DNA from: CAIVPM01 sp049242865
GTDB taxonomy: Bacteria; Bacteroidota; Bacteroidia; Chitinophagales; Chitinophagaceae
Assembly: GCA_049242865.1 (NCBI GenBank)
Contig: JBMLOR010000026.1
Location: 1 to 7,368, forward strand
DNA length: 7,368 nt
Direction: 5' to 3'
Below the pieces are notes generated by a model, which was not told the DNA's origin, made no database searches, and saw nothing but the letters and a program-made list of their open reading frames with translations. Below are positions 7,031 through 7,368 of the stretch, in pieces (position 1 is the stretch's first letter; every line of letters begins with the position of its first letter). A program made the position numbers and the translations under genes.

Positions 7031-7052
7031 TTAGCATAAATTTTTACTATTA

Positions 7053-7264
7053 GATAGTTTTGAAACTGATTTTTAACAATTAACTTAAACTATATTGTAG
7101 TTAATATGGTGGATTTTTTTATAATGATTAGACTTAAGATAAAGTTTGGTATGATGTACACATAGACTTTTTTGGGTATTTGGATAGTTTAAAATCAATT
7201 ATTTATGAAAAACTTTATGAACGCTTTGGATGATTATTTTTAAAGTAGCATTGCTTAAACTATC
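7053..7264. repeat. Four alternating copies of an ATAGTTTAAG-like motif
   Basis: GATAGTTT (7053-7060, +), CTTAAACTAT (7084-7093, the reverse complement), GATAGTTTAA (7183-7192, +) and CTTAAACTATC (7254-7264, reverse complement) form two inverted pairs upstream of DUF1015. The outer pair, 7183-7192 with 7255-7264, is a perfect 10-bp inverted repeat with a 62-base gap. Such spacing fits paired operator sites or a diverged duplication better than an RNA hairpin. In AT-rich DNA part of this may be chance. Confidence 0.4.
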
Positions 7265-7278
7265 AAATAAAGTAGCAT
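7241..7278. repeat. 11-bp direct repeats flanking one copy of the inverted motif
   Basis: TAAAGTAGCAT occurs at 7241-7251 and 7268-7278, identical in all 11 bases. Between them lies CTTAAACTATC (7254-7264), with 2 and 3 bases on either side, giving a compact 38-bp block. It looks like a protein-binding array, or a small duplication, upstream of the DUF1015 operon. The role is inferred. Confidence 0.45.
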
Positions 7279-7342
7279 AAAGGAGCTATTAAAACCACAA
7301 AAAGTTATAGCTGTATAAACGACTTTTAATTTATGAACAGGC

Positions 7343-7368
7343 TAGGGACTGAATAGGGAGTCAATAGG
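7343..7368. repeat. 11-bp tandem repeat running off the window edge
   Basis: TAGGGACTGAA (7343-7353) is followed directly by TAGGGAGTCAA (7354-7364), matching at 9 of 11 positions, and then TAGG (7365-7368), the start of a third unit cut by the window end. The 11-bp period is about one helical turn and is not a multiple of three, so a coding repeat is unlikely. Total length is unknown. Confidence 0.45.

Larger units (their letters stand above)
7010..7368. other. Gene-free region upstream of DUF1015, rich in short repeats
   Basis: No gene can be supported here on either strand. The longest start-to-stop frame noticed is a 12-codon one at 7205-7243. The operon promoter should lie within it, but no convincing TAnnTTTG box was found on the - strand. 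Instead it holds four copies of an ATAGTTTAAG-like motif in alternating orientation, an 11-bp direct repeat and an 11-bp tandem repeat at the window edge, listed separately. An inverted repeat ATTAACT/AGTTAAT (7079-7085 and 7099-7105) is also present. Confidence 0.6.

Noticed and set aside
7079..7120. ATTAACT/AGTTAAT inverted repeat followed by seven T as a + strand terminator
   Set aside because: The T-run starts eight bases after the arm, the stem is AT-only, and no + strand gene precedes it.
7205..7243. 12-codon frame MKNFMNALDDYF as a possible leader peptide
   Set aside because: Far too short to stand out from chance, on the strand opposite the only gene nearby, and without a following attenuator-like hairpin.
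7280..7286. AAGGAG resembling a Shine-Dalgarno site
   Set aside because: No start codon follows at a suitable distance and Bacteroidota rarely rely on this signal.

Overview
The window looks like chromosomal DNA from a Bacteroidota bacterium, possibly of the Chitinophagales or a neighbouring order. The reasons are: it is AT-rich throughout; no gene start has a convincing Shine-Dalgarno site; the only promoter-like boxes resemble the TAnnTTTG type of that phylum; and the Lon, DUF1015 and lone ABC-membrane proteins are of kinds familiar from Bacteroidota. The finer taxonomy is a guess. No rRNA, tRNA, CRISPR array, insertion sequence, transposase or phage gene was seen.

Left part, + strand. Positions 1-249 have no gene but hold two related copies of a terminator-like hairpin about 112 bp apart. 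A ten-helix EamA/DMT-family permease follows (250-1134). After a 126-bp gap with an 8-bp inverted repeat comes a complete, apparently active LonA protease (1261-3657) with all ATPase and Ser-Lys protease residues in place. A strong hairpin with a T-run (3673-3742) separates lon from genes converging on it.

Right part, - strand. In transcription order: a DUF1015 protein with a DGHHR motif (7009-5777); 18 bp further, a secreted or periplasmic TPR protein (5758-4781), very probably in the same operon; then, after 152 bp containing weak hairpins, a six-helix ABC-exporter membrane domain with no ATPase domain (4628-3750). Positions 7010-7368, upstream of the DUF1015 gene, carry no recognisable gene but are rich in short direct and inverted repeats and end in an 11-bp tandem repeat cut by the window edge.

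Taken together this is mostly housekeeping or ordinary accessory chromosome: protein quality control (Lon), metabolite transport (EamA), an orphan ABC membrane domain, and a DUF1015-TPR pair of unproven function. No defence island or biosynthetic cluster is visible. The items most worth a second look are the duplicated hairpin with a compensatory base-pair change, the ABC membrane domain lacking an ATPase, the DUF1015-TPR pairing, and the repeat-rich leader at the right end.
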